64,000 nt of DNA from assembly GCA_029207755.1 (NCBI GenBank), contig JARCOQ010000017.1:1178001-1242000 (forward strand), written 5' to 3'. Shown one piece after another: positions 62,401-64,000 of this stretch. The DNA is from Chamaea fasciata (Eukaryota; Chordata; Aves; Passeriformes; Sylviidae). Every line of letters starts with the position of its first letter. The first letter of the stretch is position 1. The notes beneath the pieces are model-generated. The model worked only from the letters and a program-made list of their open reading frames with translations, ran no database searches and was not told the DNA's origin. The translations under genes were made by a program, and so were the position numbers.

Positions 62401-62675
62401 TTGGGTTTGTTTGTTTTGAGGGGTTTTGGGTTGGTTTTTTCTCTTCTTTTTTGGTAGGAATGAAAACGTTCAAGATTTTCCTTTATTTTCATGGTTTCAT
62501 GTGCCTGGCTTTCCTCTGTTGGGCTTGCTCTTCCAAGGGAGATGTTTAGAGCCAGATCAACATTAGAATATTCCTTTGAACTTTGGGGTCTGAGATAAGA
62601 AGAACTCTTGGTCTGATTACCAGTGGCTTTGCAAAATCAAAGCCTGACACGGGTTTTGCTGGTTTAGCTGAGATT

Positions 62676-62840
62676 GATCTGGGGAACTTTTTGTTCCTCT
62701 CCAAGCTGTGACCTGAAGTTCCTGAGCTGTTTCTGCTCCACACCACATTCAGTTTATAGATCTGAACTTTTTGTTCCTCTCCAAGCTGTGACCTGAAGTT
62801 CCTGAGCTGTTTCTTCACACCACATTCAGTTCATGGATCT
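62676..62840. repeat. Tandem duplication of about 80 bp
   Basis: Copy A (62676-62758) and copy B (62759-62835, closing GATCT 62836-62840) share GAACTTTTTGTTCCTCTCCA and a GAGCTGTTTCT word followed by a CACCACATTCAGTT word. They differ by a few small indels and substitutions, indicating a fairly recent local duplication. Confidence 0.95.
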
Positions 62841-62943
62841 ATAACTGTTATTATTCAGGGAAAACGTTTCCCACAACCATAACAACATTTGACCAGGTTT
62901 TTTTTTCCTCTCTCTACAAGAACGTTCGCCGAAAAAGACATTG

Positions 62944-63004
62944 TTTAACCCACTCACTTGGTGTAAATAACAGTTTTAACCCACTCACTTGGTGTAAATA
63001 ACAG
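62944..63004. repeat. Perfect 30-bp tandem duplication (31-bp period)
   Basis: Copies at 62944-62973 and 62975-63004 are identical, beginning TTTAACCCACTCACTTGG and ending AAATAACAG, and are separated by a single T. The duplication lies only about 100 bp right of the 80-bp duplication. Confidence 0.97.
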
Positions 63005-64000
63005 CTACACCTTCAGTAGCTGGTTTGAACTTTGCCTTTCACCTCGGCTGAGTGACACAAAACGAGGTGTGAGCTCTCAGGTGAGCCATGAAGGAGGTGA
63101 GGGATGGATGCCTGCAGGAATTCAGGGATTCATTTCTCCAGGGAAAGGCCCAGCCAGGGTCAGCGTGGGAGGAGAAGTTTGTTGCAGCACATGAACTGCA
63201 GAGGGCAAGTTTGGACCGTGATGTTTTGAGGCCTCTTCACCAAGGTTCTCATTCCTTCTGGGAGGGCTGGGGGAAATTCCTCTGGCCAAAGTGGTCCCTG
63301 GGAACTGGTGCCCTGGGAATTTGCTGGTTGAGTCCCAGGGGATTTTTTCTGGCCCTCAAGTGCCAACTTCCATTTGGAGGAATGTAAGGATTATCCAGTA
63401 ACAAAAATGTCATTGCACGAAGAGGGATAACGCTGCTGCCCATTGTTTTCCAATTTTCCACCCAGGGATCAGCTCCCAGCTCAGGCTTTTCTCTCCCCTG
63501 TGCCCCAGGTGAGGATTTCTGTTGGGGAGGAGGGCAGGGGGTGCAGGCTGTGCCCCCATGGGTTGTTGTCCCCAGTAACCAGAGAACATGGGGCTCTGCT
63601 AATGAGCTCTTTTCGCTGTTTAAAGCTGATGTTTTATTTTAATCCAGCCCGTACCGGGATCCTGTGGCAGTGCAAGTGCCTTTTGAAAGTCCTGTGATCT
63701 CACCCCTATGTCCCAGCACTGCATTTCATTGCGATTCTAACGCACAACGTGTTCTGCCCATCCTTTCTAAGCTTCTCTTAGAGAAATGTATCAAATTCCA
63801 GCCCAGAAGTATTCTGTCTTCTGAGATCCATCGATTTATCCCTCATTATGTATCTTGGAAAAGCTCTTCAGCGACCCTTGGGATGAAAATCTCTTGAATA
63901 TGTAGAGAAATGATTTTGCTCTGGCTTCACACGCTTGACTTCAGTTGGCTTTAAGCATCAATGGAAGCTGCAGCTGCTTGAGAAATGAGGATCCAGGTTT
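63005..64000. other. Non-coding end of the window
   Basis: No exon recognised. Short open frames on both strands have no supporting features. In human, the next gene on this side of KCNG1 is NFATC2, but I see no NFATC2-like sequence here. Confidence 0.4.

Overview
The window is vertebrate nuclear DNA, most likely from a bird and probably a passerine. Three signs point there. It holds a two-coding-exon potassium channel gene with canonical GT-AG splicing. It holds short antisense pieces of the 3' end of the avian CR1 LINE. It also has the low interspersed-repeat density and abundant short GC-rich minisatellites common in avian chromosomes. Nothing indicates a prokaryote, operon, plasmid or CRISPR locus.

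The only gene supported as protein coding is KCNG1 (Kv6.1), on the minus strand. Its coding exons lie at 8376-7618 and 6364-7134, are joined by a 483-bp intron, and encode 509 residues. An acceptor at 8423/8424 shows that an untranslated upstream exon exists. The best candidate for it, and for the promoter, is the CpG island at about 12.89-13.76 kb, which implies a first intron of about 4.5 kb. Kv6.1 is an electrically silent modifier subunit that assembles with Kv2 channels.

Region by region: 1-6363 is 3' flank and possible 3' UTR of KCNG1, with one CR1 fragment and an AT-rich, enhancer-like stretch. 6364-13760 is KCNG1. From about 13.8 kb to 64 kb I see no exon, tRNA or rRNA. This 50-kb non-coding tract holds a series of minisatellites: a 24-bp unit at 18.1 kb, a 10-11-bp unit at 19.6 kb, GGGACA-rich DNA at 22.5 kb, a 17-bp unit at 25.65 kb, a roughly 1-kb ATCCATG array at 26.55-27.54 kb, a palindromic GAATTC array at 41.1 kb, a 33-bp triplet at 50.2 kb and 25 exact-length 28-bp units at 54.9-55.6 kb. 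It also holds two solo LTRs of one endogenous retrovirus family in opposite orientations (35420-35861 and 44964-45394), a third LTR-like element around 40.9-41.5 kb, and several AT-rich tracts with homeodomain or POU-type motifs that could be regulatory.

The long open frames over the minisatellites (for example 350 and 369 codons) come from repeat periodicity and are not genes. I found no convincing new biological system. The points most worth checking are the LTR pair with exact boundaries, the palindromic array inside an LTR-like element, a perfect 21-bp-arm hairpin at 49645-49692, and the 28-bp array with linked variants.
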